From Dicaeum eximium (taxonomy: Eukaryota > Chordata > Aves > Passeriformes > Dicaeidae): 64,000 bases of DNA. Each line of letters begins with the position of its first letter. The first letter of the stretch is position 1. A program made the position numbers and the translations under genes. The notes beneath the pieces are model-generated. The model was not told the DNA's origin. It ran no database searches and saw only the letters and a program-made list of their open reading frames with translations. Location of the stretch: assembly GCA_013396995.1 (NCBI GenBank), contig VWZP01002429.1:124833-188832 (forward strand), read 5' to 3'. Positions 25,261-38,402 of the stretch are shown in pieces.

Positions 25261-26320
25261 ATGGGCAAAACGGGAGAAGACAAGCTGGCATCTGGGGACA
25301 GCTGTCAGAAAAAAAACAGTGAAAAAGCTGAAGAAATAATCAAAAGATGTGTGGGGAGAGCCATCCTACAGCGAAAAAGCTGTTGAAATCCAGATTCCTT
25401 TGGATATACCCCTTTTAAATAGAAGAAAAACTCCCCTGGAAAGCATGGGAGGATCAACCCCCATGGAGAAACTTTCAGTGATGCAGGTATGGACCAATAT
25501 TCTATGGGAATGGGATACAGATTATGAAGAAAAGACATTATTAGATTTGATAATATGGACTAGCAATCGGAGATTTGAACTCGGTGGCAGGTCAAGCCGT
25601 GCCACTACGGCGGCCGAGCACCCTGGGACCATTCTGCAGTGCCATGCGGTCCCCGGCGCTGTCCCTGCACCACCTGCACCGAGCTGCTGTGCTGGGTTGG
25701 ACCATGCTGTGCCACAGGGCCTGACCACGTGGCGGCCGCTCCAAAATGTTGCGCAACGCCTCCCTGCACCACCAAGCTGGGCGAGAATCTGCAGCCATGG
25801 CGCCACACCATGCGGCTTCCAGGACCATGCCCCCACCACTCGCACTGGAGCAGCCAGCACCTCCCATCACCATGGAAATGCCAAGACCGCCTCCTCCTGA
25901 GACCAAGTGGGCCAGCTCCGAAGCTATGCCTCCATGGAGCATTGCTGTGCCTCCACTGGGGGGCAGGGTTCTGCCCTCCATGGGGTCCAACCTCCATGGG
26001 GTGTGGCCCACCCCGATCCAGCCTCCATGGGCGGGTCTGGGAAACGCATCCCTGGGAGATCCTAGAGATGTAATACCCAGAAGAAGCAGCGCCGTTGCCC
26101 CAAGTGCACCACCCCTGCCGAAGTATGAGTTTTCATTAGATTATATACCAACAAAGGGCTCAAGAGGTACCGGCAAAGAAATCCAGAGGCATCGCCCACC
26201 TGCAGAACACTGTGAGAACACTGCAGCTGCTTTGTTGCCGGCAGCCCATCCTGATCCTTCTGCTGCCGCAGCCTCTCTGAGCCTTTCTATATCTGACCAT
26301 CTGTTTTAAGTTTACCAGGG
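25261..26320 (+). pseudogene. Decayed retroviral gag-like sequence
   Basis: An ATG-GGC start at 25261 gives the Met-Gly expected for a myristoylated Gag matrix protein, but this frame stops after about 40 codons. A different frame (from about 25349) then gives a matrix-like stretch with KLSVMQVWTNILWEWDTD. A third frame from about 25746 to 26309 gives an unbroken proline/alanine-rich segment (MPPPLALEQPAPP, SAPPLPKYEF), as in the linker between matrix and capsid. The frame shifts mean no functional product. No capsid major homology region, zinc knuckle, protease or polymerase motif was seen. The section from 25.6 to 26.1 kb is much more GC-rich than its surroundings. The assignment rests on position after an LTR and primer site, not on a database match. 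Confidence 0.5.
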
Positions 26321-26950
26321 CTGTTGGAGGAGGACCAAATGATAGTCTTCAATTCCCCAATTCAATTGATCTTAAAGGAAGTCCTAACAGTGTCACGTGG
26401 GAGCCCTTTCCAGCAACACACCCCCTCCCCACATGCCTTCTGCAGAGGTGTGGCGGCAAAGGCGGTGGGGGAGGGACCACAGATCTGCAAAAGGAGGCCT
26501 GCAATCATATGGCACTCCAAACCAGCCCCAGCCACACAAAAAGGAGGTGAGTGCCCAGGGCACCCTCCCCTACTCTGAAACCAAAGATTAAAGAGGGGGA
26601 AAAGCCTTTGTGGGGGGCCTGCCGAGCAAAAGGCAGCAGGAAGACATGCAGGGGTGTGCTGCCGTGGAAGCGGTAGCAATCAAGCCTGCCCGAAAAAATG
26701 GTGCTGGCCTCATGGCACAGCCATTACTTGGTGGCTAAGAGCAGGCCACCCTCTCACCAAGCCCAGCCAGATGTCAGCTTCTCCCTGCGTGTGGGCAGTG
26801 AAAAGGCAAACCAGGAAACTTAGCAGCACCAGCCAAGAAAATACCAACAAAGGCAGTGCTGAGTTCATACACCACATACCTCAGCAGAGCCCCACAGCTG
26901 CCCCACCTGTTACTGCTTTAATTCTAACAAGATTTCAAACCCTATAGACT
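26320..26950 (+). mobile_element. Probable remainder of the provirus fragment
   Basis: This is moderately GC-rich sequence without a long open frame, between the gag-like region and the CR1 at 26.97 kb. It continues the composition of the provirus, and short blocks such as TWEPFPA in one frame look Gag-like, but I cannot name a domain. No 3' LTR is present, so the provirus is truncated here. Confidence 0.35.
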
Positions 26951-26964
26951 CTAATAAACTGATA

Positions 26965-27582
26965 CTAAATGAAAGAAGAGAAGGTGGCCAAGAAGACCAA
27001 TGGCATCTTGGCCTCTATCAGGAATGGTGTGGCCAGCAGGAGCAGGGAGGTCATTCTGCCCCTGTACTGGGCACTGGTGAGGGGCACCTTGAGTGCTGTG
27101 TCCAGTTCTGGCCCCTCAGTTTGGGGAGGACATTGAGATGCTTGAGCGCGTCCAGAGGAGGCAACAGGGCTGGTGAGGGGCTTGGAACACAAACCCTGTG
27201 AGGAACGACTGAGGGAGCTGGGAGTGTTTAGCCTGGAGAAAAGGAGACTCAGGGGTGACCTTATCACTCTCTACAACTTCCTGAAGGGTAATTGTAGTCA
27301 GGTGAGGGTTGGTCTCTTTCTCCAGGCAGTAACTGAGAGAACCAGAGAACACAATCTCAAGCTGTGTCAAACAAAATATAGGTTGGATGTTAGGAAAAAG
27401 TTTTTCATGGAAAGAGTGATCAAGTACTGGAATGGCCTACCTGGGGAGGTGGTGGAGTCCACCAGCCACCATCCCTGGATGTGTTTAAAAAACTACTGGA
27501 TGTGGCACTCGGGGCATGGGTTGGACTCAATGATCTTGAAGGTCTCTTCCAACCTAGTCATTCTGTGAATTCTGTGAATACA
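26965..27582 (+). mobile_element. CR1 LINE 3' fragment, plus strand
   Basis: Characteristic CR1 3'-end blocks appear in order: GGTGGCCAAGAAGACCAATG, CAGGAGCAGGGAGGTCATTC, CCCCTGTACTGGGCACTGG, GTCCAGTTCTGGCCCCTCAG, TAGGTTGGATGTTAGGAAAA and GACTCAATGATCTTGAAGG. It ends in the short tandem tail ATTCTGTGA-ATTCTGTGA typical of avian CR1. One frame retains about 131 codons but no complete reverse transcriptase. It is 5'-truncated and antisense to CLSTN2. Confidence 0.93.
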
Positions 27583-29073
27583 TAAAGCACTGTTTTCGGT
27601 GAGAGACCATGGTAAAAAGAAACGTGAAAGGACCTGGAGTGCTTAGGGAAGATGTATTTAAATCTAATGCAGACACAGAACTTACTAAAGAGAGCATATC
27701 TGAAAAATTAGCTTGGAACAGGTATGACTGCTTTCTCTGAGTATGTCTGGTAGTCAAAGCAAAGTAAAAACAAAGTAATATAAGTAAAAGGCCAAATACG
27801 AACTTATGTAAATTTTAAGCTCAAAACTTGGTAGTATTCAGGGGTTCAGTTAATTTTCAAATGTCTGGAGTGGTTATTTAGAGTGGGTGTTTTACTAAAA
27901 TAGTGCCATTCAAGTTAACAGGTGAATGTAAGTATTTCATCCTCATTACCCTGGTTGAAGGATGTGTGGCTAATGTATGCACAGCAGTTCCAAGCCTAGA
28001 CTGGCATAAAGACTCCCTGCTTCACAATAAATTTCATTTATATAAATATGGGTGAATATCTTACAGCTAAGACAACACAAGGATGGTGTTTTGAGCTGCT
28101 AGGTGTGTGCACAGGAGTAATACAAATTGATTCATGTTTAGTGCAGAAAATACTTGGCCCTTTTAAATTGTTCTGGAAGACTGAGAATATTATCCTTATC
28201 AGCAAGGTTTCTGCACTTGACCAGCTTCTTTCAAATAATCAATTGCCTTAATAATCATAATCCTCCTTGTTAAAAGCATTGGCAGAACGAAAGCCAGTAT
28301 GGTTTTGGTTTTCCTCAGTAACTGGATCTGACTAGAAAGCCCCCATTAAACCATTCTGAAGTCACTCAGCAGCTACTGCAAACAGCATCTCTGAGAGGAA
28401 TGTTGACTCAGAAGTGATGTGAGATCACTCTGCTACTGAAATGGAAGACCCTGCGCTTCTTTATACAAAAGAAGGATTTTATTTCAGCAGGAAGAGCAAG
28501 CTGATCTGACTGCACACAGTCTCTGAATGACTGTTCAACCTTAAAGAGGTGCCAGGAATGTGCCTTTAGGTGGCAGCAAGGGCTGTCAGGTCACCTTAGT
28601 GAGCCTGACATGCCTGAAAAAAGAAATGATAATCCACTATCTTTGATACATTAACCACTTTTATTAAATATTTTTATAATCTATTAGGTGAGTAAACAAA
28701 GAGAAGCTTTTATTTCAAAACTATTTTTAAGCCAACACTATGTAAAAGTAATTGGATTTTTCAGGACTATCTCTTTTAAGATGAATTTTTAAAGAACTTC
28801 AACCTTGTTCTCTTTCTTGGATAGTTCGGTGTGGATGCATATGGGTTCACAGATCTTGGAAGATAAATGCAAGAAATCTTTTCAGACTGGTAAAACACTT
28901 GAGGCTGGATGCTGTGACATCCTGTTTTCTCTTTGGAGTCCTAACTGTTCAGCTGCAGGTTAGTCACCATTGCCTGTGCAAGGCCATATGAAACTTGGCA
29001 TGGAAAAAGTTCCCCTCCATGAGGGGAAACAATGTGACTTTCAAGTTTTGGACTGTTGTCTTTGCTCCCCACT

Positions 29074-29778
29074 TGTGGTAGTGGGTTTTCTAATGTTTTA
29101 TATTGTTGTTGAATGTTTTATATTACTGTTGGTATCTCCCTAAAACCTCCCTTATTCTGTAATCCCTGATGGTTTGCCCCGAACCCCTCCTTTCCTTATA
29201 AGGTGTTCACCCTCCTTCCCTTGCACCTGCCAATCTCCCCAGGGCACATACCCATGTTCCAGAATCTTCCCTGTCAATCTCTTACACCCAACCCACGAGA
29301 GTGTCAATCCTCCCTTAACCCATACCCCTATTCTGGAATCTTCCCTGTCAGTTAGGTTATCCCTATTCCCTCATTAGCTGCTGTACCTTGGTTCACTCCC
29401 ACCCCCAACCCTATTGGTTTGTGTTTATAATCAATTCCTCCCCCACCCTCACCCGATTGGTTTCTGTATTCCTCCACCCCTGGATTCCACCCCCCCTTAA
29501 ACCTCGTGCTCCCTGAGCTAGCCTCGTGGCTTCGTGGACCCCTGGACCTGAATAAACATCCTCTGTTCTACACCCGAAGCTGCCCGTCTCTCTCCCTTCG
29601 AATTACTCCGTCTCCTCGACGCTGCACTTATTGCCGCTGTCCTGCGCTCTCTGCGAGGGGGCGCGGGCTGCACCGACTCCCCCGAAACCCGGCGCGGGCG
29701 GGACGGGGAGCGGCCACACTCGGTGCGCTGCCCCGGAGAGCTAGCCGGAGCCCGAGTGGACACCGGGGCGGCGCGTCA
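29074..29778 (+). mobile_element. Solo LTR with perfect 6-bp target duplication
   Basis: This 705-bp element runs from TGTGGTAGTGGG to GGCGCGTCA and is flanked by the identical hexamer CCCACT at 29068-29073 and 29779-29784. A 6-bp duplication is typical of class II (ERVK/beta-like) avian retroviruses. U3 is C/T-rich with repeated CCTATTGGTT-type CCAAT motifs in reverse. AATAAA lies at 29551-29556. The 3' third is very GC- and CpG-rich. A second copy of the same family is at 61.8 kb. It is antisense to CLSTN2. No internal genes remain. Confidence 0.9.
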
Positions 29779-32091
29779 CCCACTCATCTCTACAGGAAGC
29801 ACAGCCAGCCTTCCCTGTTGTGAGGTCTCTGACACTTTCTCAGAGTATTCAGTTGGTTGCTTCAGAGAAGTTTTCTTCTTCTAATAACTATTTTCTGTTT
29901 GAAATCAATTGCATTTTAGGGAGCAACCTCACTTGTGGTTTAATTGACAATAATTGAGCAGACCTCCGACAGTCTCAAAACATATTTTTCAAGTTTTTGG
30001 TCCATGATCCTGCCCTTTTCTTTTTGAGGCTAAACTGTTTTTCTCCCCACACAGTAAATCGGTCACCAGAGAACCTGGTACAAGAATAATTGCTTTCAAT
30101 TTTTTGCTATCTTGCATCTTTCAGTACATTGGGTTATATGTAATTTCCATTTGTAATCCCACTATGGGGAAACAGTAAAAGTTTTGTGAAAACTGTTTCT
30201 GAAATTAACAGAAATGTGACAAAAGATTACAATACCATAAATGAGCTAAAGGAAACCTGGTCTAGATTACAGGATTTTGTCTTGCTTCACCTCATGCTAT
30301 TTAATAAAAATACTTTATGGATATTTAGTACTCGGGTGCCACAAATCTGTCCACCTTGCTTTGAATAAGGAAGATGTAACTTTACAGAAATCAGTATTTA
30401 TGACGTTAAAACAATTGCAGTGAAAGAAACCCCACTGAAAGTGAATGCCCAGGAATAAGTGTAGTGTGAGCTTTGTGTCCACAGAACTGAGACCAGGCAG
30501 AGCCCTGGAGGCAGGGACAGAACCTGGGGAAGGTGTTGAAGAGAACAGGTTTTTGCTTGGGACAGAAACCCCATAATTGTGTTTAAAAATGTTTTAAGGC
30601 AAAAAATAAAAGTATCTTCGACTGCAGATTGAGCCATTATGATTTCAGGAGTACTGACATCATCCAGCTTGTCTTGGCAATGCAGTCCTTTACCTACCTA
30701 GCAGGACATGGTCACTCCACTGTTCGGAAGTCATGGACATGGAAACACAGCTGGTATGAAGAGATTTTGTAGCACAGCTCTAGAAGTCACTTGACAAAAC
30801 TCACTAATGAGAATTTCCAATTAAAATAACTGATTAGGAATTAATTCAGCTCATTGATTTACATTTTTAGCTTGCTCAGGACACAAATAACACTCTGGAG
30901 GGGTCTGCTCAGAAAGCAGATGCCAGCTTGGGTCAAGTTTGTTTCTAAAATAGCCTCTGAATAGAGAGGAGGCTTTTTTGCTGAAAATGTGTGAGGATTT
31001 GGCTGCTGGTATATTAATGCCCATGATCAGACAGCAGGGAAGCAGCTCCTGGATTTAATGAAGGCTTCAATGCTAGTAGCCCAAGGGAATATTGATTAAA
31101 TGAAAGCACCTTGGCTTGTGGACCCTTATTTGCTCTGCCACACATCAGTCACATGCTGTTGGCCTTGAGAAACAGGAATAATTTTGAATTGTTTTACATC
31201 AGCCTGTTGTTGCCTGTCCCAGCCCTGCACAGTGGAGGCTATCTGAAGGGCATCTACACTGAAATTTGTTGCACTAGAATTTTTAATATTGAAGTTGCAT
31301 TAGACTACTCCAATCTCTATTCATAATAGTTACATAAACAAGTGCACAATATTTCAATTACAAAAGCCATTAACTTTTAGGAACTAAATGCCAATGCCAT
31401 AAATTAAAAATTTGAGTATTTATTTGTTCAGGATAACACTGAAAAACAAGGAAAAAATATCACGTATTTTAGCAACATCTCCATTATAACCAAAGACTCA
31501 GAATATTTCTCTTTTCTGTCAAAAACCTGCCATTATTTTATGTTCTGAGGTCATCCAATCTTTACAAATATAGCATTATTTCAAAGAAGATGGAGCAAAC
31601 CTCCATCTGGGGCTGGCTGCCCCTTTGTGGGAAGGTCACAGAGCAACAGATACAGGGAAGAAAGAACACTATAAATATCTTCCATTTCTAGTCTCCAGAT
31701 TTCCTCTTTAACGACTAGAAATACTCTTGGAAAGTTTTGCTTATTTGATCTTATTTTTTTCTCTAGAAACAGGTGATTTTTACAGATACTGGCTCAAACT
31801 GGCAATCAACATAACCTACATTAATTTCTCCACCTTTAAAAAATAAAAAAATCTCTTTAGGAGAAATGTATAAATTTCTGGAAGTATTATGTTGCAGGTA
31901 ATTTTCAAATTACAATTAATAAATTAATAATAATTAAGGACTGAAGGCCTATCTACCCAATTGTTAAAGACCTTTTACCCTGAGGACGAGACATCCCCTT
32001 GCACTTTGTGCTCCTTGACCTCGGGATATGCCAAGGAGGTGAGGAGTCGTGTTCGACAGATGGAAAGGTACAAATAAGATGAACAAATCAT

Positions 32092-32140
32092 CAAAAAACA
32101 AACAAACAAACAAAAAAAACCCACCCAAAACCCCAAACCT
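32092..32140. repeat. AAAC-rich low-complexity tract
   Basis: Units of CAAA grade into A-runs and CCCA units, similar in kind to the 13.2-kb tract. Confidence 0.85.
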
Positions 32141-33547
32141 GTTTGAGGTTGCTCCTTTTCCTTTTATTGGCTGCCTAGTGTCTAAAACCACCTGATGGAA
32201 CCAGTAACAACCATAACAACCACATGAACTGTGAAATAATACTGGGCAATAGAAATACACCGTTACCACTTTTGCAAAACTTATTCAATCAATAAAATAC
32301 CTAAATAACAAAACAATAGAAATTAAAAAATATTCATCAATTACATCCATTTTAATGTTAAATTAATCCCAGTTAATTAAACAAATCCCAAACTAATTTG
32401 GGGATACTTAATTTATCTGAGACAGCTCCATACAATGGAAACAGAACATTTCTCCAGTGTAAAGAGATCATAATTAGTTTCATAGAATAAATCATTTGAA
32501 CAGTAAGATCAGCTAGAAAATGTAGAAATAGTTCATAGGTATTGTATTTTTTTCAACAAAAATGTTCTTCAAAGTACTTGGATACTAGTAGATCCCAAAA
32601 AACTGAAACATGGCTCTGCTCCAAGAGAGGGCTGTGCAAATGGAATTCTGCTATTGCAAACATTTAATTACTAGCTTCTCTAGACTAGAGCTTCTCATTT
32701 CCCAAAGAAAACCTTTTTTCTTCTAAATGTCAACCTGCAAATTTACCTTTAAGTACAACAGCCAAACTGATTTTTTTCCTTCTCAATCATTATGTTTAAA
32801 AATTACAGTTATGAAGGCCAAGTTAGTCCTGAATGACACCTGCATAATGTGGTCACATCCAATTGCTTTGTCTGTAATCCAGCCTCATTTTCATCTTAAT
32901 TCCTAATAATTAGTGGCATATCTACCTTCTCTGTACACTGTCAGATGAGTTTTTCTCCATTCCAGAGAGGGTATAGATCTTTACAGCCTTTTTAGAAAAT
33001 CAAATTGATTCCTGCCAAAATGTCTCAACATCAAGACAGGAATCAGCTTTATAGATGCTTTTCCATCTCTGCCACTGAGGGTGCCTTGGCTCCTACATGC
33101 CACAAAAGTGAATCCTGAACCTTGAACAAGATAACCTGAACAACTCCAGCTCACATGGCAGAAGTACCCTGCCATGGTGGCTTCAGAAATGTTCTTTTAA
33201 GGAATAATAGGACAATGGCAAATCAGTAGCATTTTTTTAAACCTTCCAGAATATTCTTATAAAATAACTGATAAGACTCATAAGATAACTTATTTAAGTA
33301 GAAAATTGTCTTACTTCTTTTTGTCTGGTCTGCTCTTTGTTCTGCCTGGAGAAGAAGCATGGCAAATGGAAGCAAACACAGGATTACCATCCACTTGGTT
33401 AGCAGGCTTGGAGTGAGGCAGAAGAAATAGCAGCAGTTTTCCACAGTGCAACAAGCACCCTACTTTCCTTACTGTGAGGTAGAGGGAAAACACCAAAGGA
33501 AAGAGATTTAAATAAAAAATTAAAATAGAAAAGCTATTTAACCTTAC

Positions 33548-33697
33548 CTTGCCAGCCTGGTTTGCACACGGGTTGGACATTAACTTGCACCAAGACATCT
33601 TCTGTTGCATGCTTTTGCCCACAGTCAAAAGCTGTCACCATTATCTCATACTGATGCTGTATATCATAGCTCAGTTTCTCAGTGTTTCTGATGTTAC
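33548..33697 (-). CDS. CLSTN2: Calsyntenin-2 exon 5 (end of cadherin repeat 2)
   Basis: This 150-bp exon encodes NIRNTEKLSYDIQHQYEI, then VTAFDCGQK, then VLVQVNVQPVCKPGWQ. This is the C-terminal half of the second extracellular cadherin repeat: the LSYD...YEI stretch corresponds to the cadherin LDRE-type strand, followed by the conserved V-x-A-x-D-C-G calsyntenin signature. It starts with the last two bases of a Gly codon (acceptor CCTCTAG) and ends with the first base of Asp (donor CAAG|GTAAGG). The phase matches exons 4 and 6. In one frame the intron extends as an open frame on both sides, but splice sites define the exon. Confidence 0.95.
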
Positions 33698-35287
33698 CTA
33701 GAGGTTCAACACAAGAAAACATTCAAAGATCCATTCTTGGCTGAGAATCCACAGACTGCAACATTTGGGTCCTGGGTCATCAAGTGCTTTGTGACTTTGA
33801 GCTCCTTGAAGCACACAGGACATGCAGAGGCAGGACATTCTGAGGAATAGGAAGGATTTTCTTTCAATCCAGCAGAGAAATAAGAAGCTTGTAGGCAAGT
33901 ATAAGATGGGAGGAATATAATGTGGGCATGGCTCTATCAGAAAACATCTGCTCAACAACACTTTGTAAAGTAAGATGGTAAAAGTAATAAGCAGTTACAT
34001 CTTCACATGTGAGCTATGAGTAGGTGCACACTCCTTTTCCACATTTGCCACAATACCTGGCTTTAACAGCCACGTTCCTGAGGTACACTACTGAAGCCAG
34101 CTATCTTCCTGTTTTCCCAAAAGCTATTACGCTGTAGGTGAGGGACATTTTAAAAATAGGAAAAGCCCTAGAATCACCTCCTGCATTACAGTGCTTAGCA
34201 GTATTTGATAGGGCAGCACAGAGTTATCACATGGAAAACAAAACCCAGCAACAGCAGGGTTTATCTGCTGAACCTGACACACAGATAAAGGTAACAAATT
34301 GCCTGCTTTGAGAACAAAGACATCAGAACTTTCAGAAGGAAAGGGAAAGATCTTTCTCTGAATAGCTTCTGGAGGACTAGGAGAGCACCATGCGAAATAT
34401 ATGGGTTTTCTATTAACAAGTTCAGCATTTTAATTCTGTCGATTTCCACTGAAATTTACTTTTTGCACAAGTTGAAACTTCATCCTGTTTAATTAATTTC
34501 ATGCTTTTGCTCAGGGCTGTTTGTTTTACCATCTCTTTGAATGAGGATTTTTGTTCTAGAATTCAAGGAACAAACTTACTCTGCAGCAGTGCTACACTTA
34601 ACATCTGCTTGCAAGCAAGGATCAGCAAAATCCAGTTGTTTGTGCTAAATTTGAAATCGGCAGATCCCATATCCTGGAATTTAGTCAGATGTAGTGAACT
34701 GATCCCTAGAGGTGCTGGCCAAAATCTCTTTTGTTAGGCACAAAACGTTTTGTTTGGTTTGGGCATTTGGGTTTCATTTTCTTTTTTCTTTTCACTGAAA
34801 TGAGTGAGAGACAGGAGAAAGCAGACAAATGCAGCTTCTTAAAAGAAATCTTTCACTAAAGCTCCATTAATTTGACAAGTGAAGACTTTTAGCAGGTGTC
34901 TCTGCTTCGCACTCCTAATCTTGTCAGAGCCCACCACTTTTCCTTCTACTACTACAGCATTAAAGCCAACTTTTAGGAGATAAATTGAAACAGATGCAAA
35001 ACTTTCTAGGTCAGGCCTGGAGAAAGGCTGCTGTTTGCATTTATCACCACCTTCAGGTTCAAAACCTATAGTTCAAATAGATCCTTGCATCTGCAGTTGT
35101 AAGTCAGGCTCAATACCCCATTTACTGCTGAGTCTGAGTCTCTCTCACTCCCTTTGTGAGCAGGGCACAGAGGATGACAAGCCCTTCTCATATTTTTATG
35201 TCTTGAAAGGAGAAATGGAACAAGCCGCTGAAGGCTGATTTGGAAACAGGGTAGTGTTCTGCAGACTCTGGGGTTCTCTCTCTGGGA

Positions 35288-35326
35288 GGCACGAGCACTA
35301 GAAATGACTGCTCTGTATCACACCAA
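35288..35326 (+). repeat. 39-bp dispersed duplicate, copy 1
   Basis: This segment, whose core is ACTAGAAATGACTGCTCTGT, recurs at 38364-38402 in the same orientation with one mismatch (position 5 of the segment). The flanks of the two copies are unrelated, and I see no target duplication. Confidence 0.9.
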
Positions 35327-38300
35327 GCATCATCTTGCTTGGCATTTTCAGGCCTGCTATGGGCACAGCTCTTTCCTCCCCTCAAGAGCTGCAATAACCA
35401 CATCAAGTACTTCATTGGGTTTTGAGTTAGTGATTGACAAAACAATCTAATCACCCCTTTTACTATCTTGAGTTGCCTGATTACTGGCTGCCTAAGAGGA
35501 TTTAATGCAAAACTGCCACTCTATATACTTAATTACTGATTTTATATCTGCTCAGTTCTTCTGTCCTTTCTGCATTATATTATTCTGTACATGAATCTTT
35601 GTATTTCCCTGTTTGGTTCTCCTTGGTATTATTTTAGTCTGTGATCAGCAAAGATAATTCTCAAGAAACCAAAATTGTACAAATTTTCATTAGCAGATTG
35701 CTAAAATTTGTGTGGCACATTAGGTGTCCTACAGGATTTATAAATCATTACAACACATTTACATTTCATTAAATCTATATTCCAAGATCTGTATTTCATT
35801 ATGGCCATTTCAGATTTGGACTGCAAAGATTCTGATTCTGAGGTGTTATTCTGGAAGGTCATTTGGATGACTTGCAGATGTTACCCAATAATTTATTATT
35901 TTTATTATTATTTAATCAATACAATTAAAAAGTAGACACAGAAGGAAAGCACTATAAACATGGACTAATTAAAGTTCTAGAGATGATAGTCTGAAAGTTT
36001 CTGTTTACATCTCACCCACAGACAAAAAAGTAATTAATAACATAAAAAGAGAAAATTTTAATGTAGAAGTAAGTACATTTCTATCCAATTCAAAATTAGG
36101 CCATACTTTTTTTTCTTCAGTCTTCCTAAATGTCTGCCTTTTCCTGGAAATACCCAGAGCTATAACCAATTTTCAAACAACAAAAAGCAGATCAGTCACT
36201 ACAGGAATATAAAAAGCCCTTCCTGAGGAGACAGACATTTACACCTCTGTTTCTTCAAGGTCATTTTAAGGATACATGGATATAGACATCCCTCTTTTAT
36301 GGCTCTTCCACCTTACTTTGGAGCAGTCGCGAGAATGGGGAAAGACTTGACTGATTTAGTATGGCAATTCTCTCCTAAATTGCACAGTTACTAAATCCAT
36401 TGATCTTCTTGTCAAAAAGATTCATTTTTAAATGATAATGGAAAGAATCTTTCATTTAATAAATATATAAATATCAAATGCAGATCCTCAGCTATGAAGT
36501 CTGGCTTTACTTTTCTGGCAATATGAAGTGTGCACAGCTCCTACCGCAGCTCTGGGTGCTGCAAAGTGGAATCTTGTGAGGTCCTGTCTAGTCTAGGATT
36601 TCTAATGTGATAAAACCTGTATGGACTGGATGGGTCCCTGTCTCATCTTCACACTGAACAGTCTGAACACACATTTGTGAAGAGCACCCCAGAGCTGGGT
36701 GGCAAATAAGAGTCATCCCCATTTCTGAGGTGAGACTAGGTCAGAGCCATGATAGAATTTGTATCTATACCTGAGTTCCCAGATCATATGACCATAGTCC
36801 CTTAAAAATAAAGCACAAGATATGTGAATAGAAATGGGTTTTGCCTCCATTCTGACAGATCTGTACATTGTGGTTTAATTTTTCTGTCACCTGCTGCAGT
36901 AACTGACTTGATTTGGATTATCTGCTAAGGATAAAATAAGACTAATCTGTATGCAATACTACGTTAAAACATATTACGCCTTATACCTTTAATCACAGTC
37001 CTTTGCATAGCAAAGCACAAATTTGTCCTCTGCCTTTACATGACTGCATTTTATGACTCAGAGTTCATTACCCTCCAAGTTGTGCTCATCATATACAAGA
37101 GTGAATTTTATTAGTGCTATAGTTTCAGAACACAAATTAATTTTATTTATAAGGAAATCACATACCAAGGGCCAGAGTTCACAAATGTAACTGTGAAGTT
37201 TTATATTACCTTCCCAAAGTGCCTAAGTTACAAGGACCTGTAGGAAATACCTCTAAACTGATGCTGCTTCCTGTGCCCACCCACTCCTGTCTCCCATGGA
37301 ATGGGGATGAGGCAGCCTGTGCACCAACACAGCCTGCAGAGCTCTCTCTACCTCTCTGCAAACCTTCCCCAATGTGTAATATAATTTTTCAAGGACAAAA
37401 ATTGCTTCATGCATGGATCTAGGGACAAGAAATAAGTTTTACCTAACAAGACAGTGAGCTGCCAAAAGAAAAAGAGCTGATGGTATAGCTTCATCTTTTT
37501 ACAGACCTACAGTTAGGGTTAGTTTCATATGTTGGTCATGAAAAAAATCCACGATCTGGGACAGACAATTGCATGCTTTCCTCACAATTAACCCCCACCT
37601 CCATCTTTTGGGGTCCCCTGCAATATTTAGATTTGATTTTAAGGTATTTCGTTATCCTTTTTCTGAGCAATGAAGCTCCACATGTAGCCGACTAAAAAGC
37701 ATTAAAAAAATAATAATCTGCAGAAGACATAAGAACATAGATTTGTATTTCACAATGGCTAAAAAAACTCTGTTAACAAAATCCTAATTAGCACAGTATT
37801 ACCAAACAGTCCCAGGCATCTCATACATCTATTTTAACTACCCTACAGGGAACAAAAATGGGCATTTTCCAAAAAATTTGCACCAGAGGAAGTTTATATC
37901 AGCTGCCATAGAGAGACATTCTCAGCACTGAAATGTGTTGGAACTAAGCAACAAATTTCTGTCACAAAATGAAAGTATAGTCATCTATTCTAACTTTGTC
38001 TGTAATCCCAGTGGGTTTAAGCAATTACCATTATCTTTTAAAATTGCAAATTAGACTGCAATTACTGTTGGTTGTGGCAGCACTGTTCTTTCAGTGAACA
38101 AATAGATCAAAAATATTAATTGAATTCATGACCAAGGAACTCCAAGTATTACAGCCTTATACCAATTATTCACTGTGGGCTTTAAAGTCACATTTAAATC
38201 AATGATTTTCTCATTGCCGTTGCTGAAAAGCAGGTCTCAGGCACATGAGGACAAAGATGTAACCAAGGAGTCCTGACATTTCCCATGCTTTTGATCATGT

Positions 38301-38363
38301 CTCTGACTGTAAAAAGACATGAGCACTCCTGAGGCAGCTGCTCTGTATGATAGGAGCTGAAAA

Positions 38364-38402
38364 GGCAGGAGCACTAGAAATGACTGCTCTGTATCACACC
38401 AA
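38364..38402 (+). repeat. 39-bp dispersed duplicate, copy 2
   Basis: This is the partner of 35288-35326, 38 of 39 bases identical and 3.08 kb away in the same intron. The local sequence before this copy (GCTGCTCTGTATGA, about 38338-38350) partly echoes the end of the repeat. Confidence 0.9.

Larger units (their letters stand above)
19426..33547 (-). other. CLSTN2: CLSTN2 intron 5 (14 kb, repeat-rich)
   Basis: This 14122-bp intron runs between donor GTAAGG at 33547 and the acceptor next to 19425. It carries most of the mobile DNA of the window: a CR1 at 20.2 kb, a solo LTR at 23.9 kb, a provirus fragment at 25-26.9 kb, a CR1 at 27.0 kb, a solo LTR at 29.1 kb and an AAAC-rich tract at 32.1 kb. 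The intervening stretches (20.65-23.86, 27.6-29.07 and 29.8-33.5 kb) are AT-rich, and I see nothing I can name in them. Confidence 0.9.

Noticed and set aside
25522..26011. Long minus-strand open frames opposite the gag-like region
   Set aside because: They are low-complexity products of GC-rich sequence on the non-coding strand of a retroviral fragment, with no domain.
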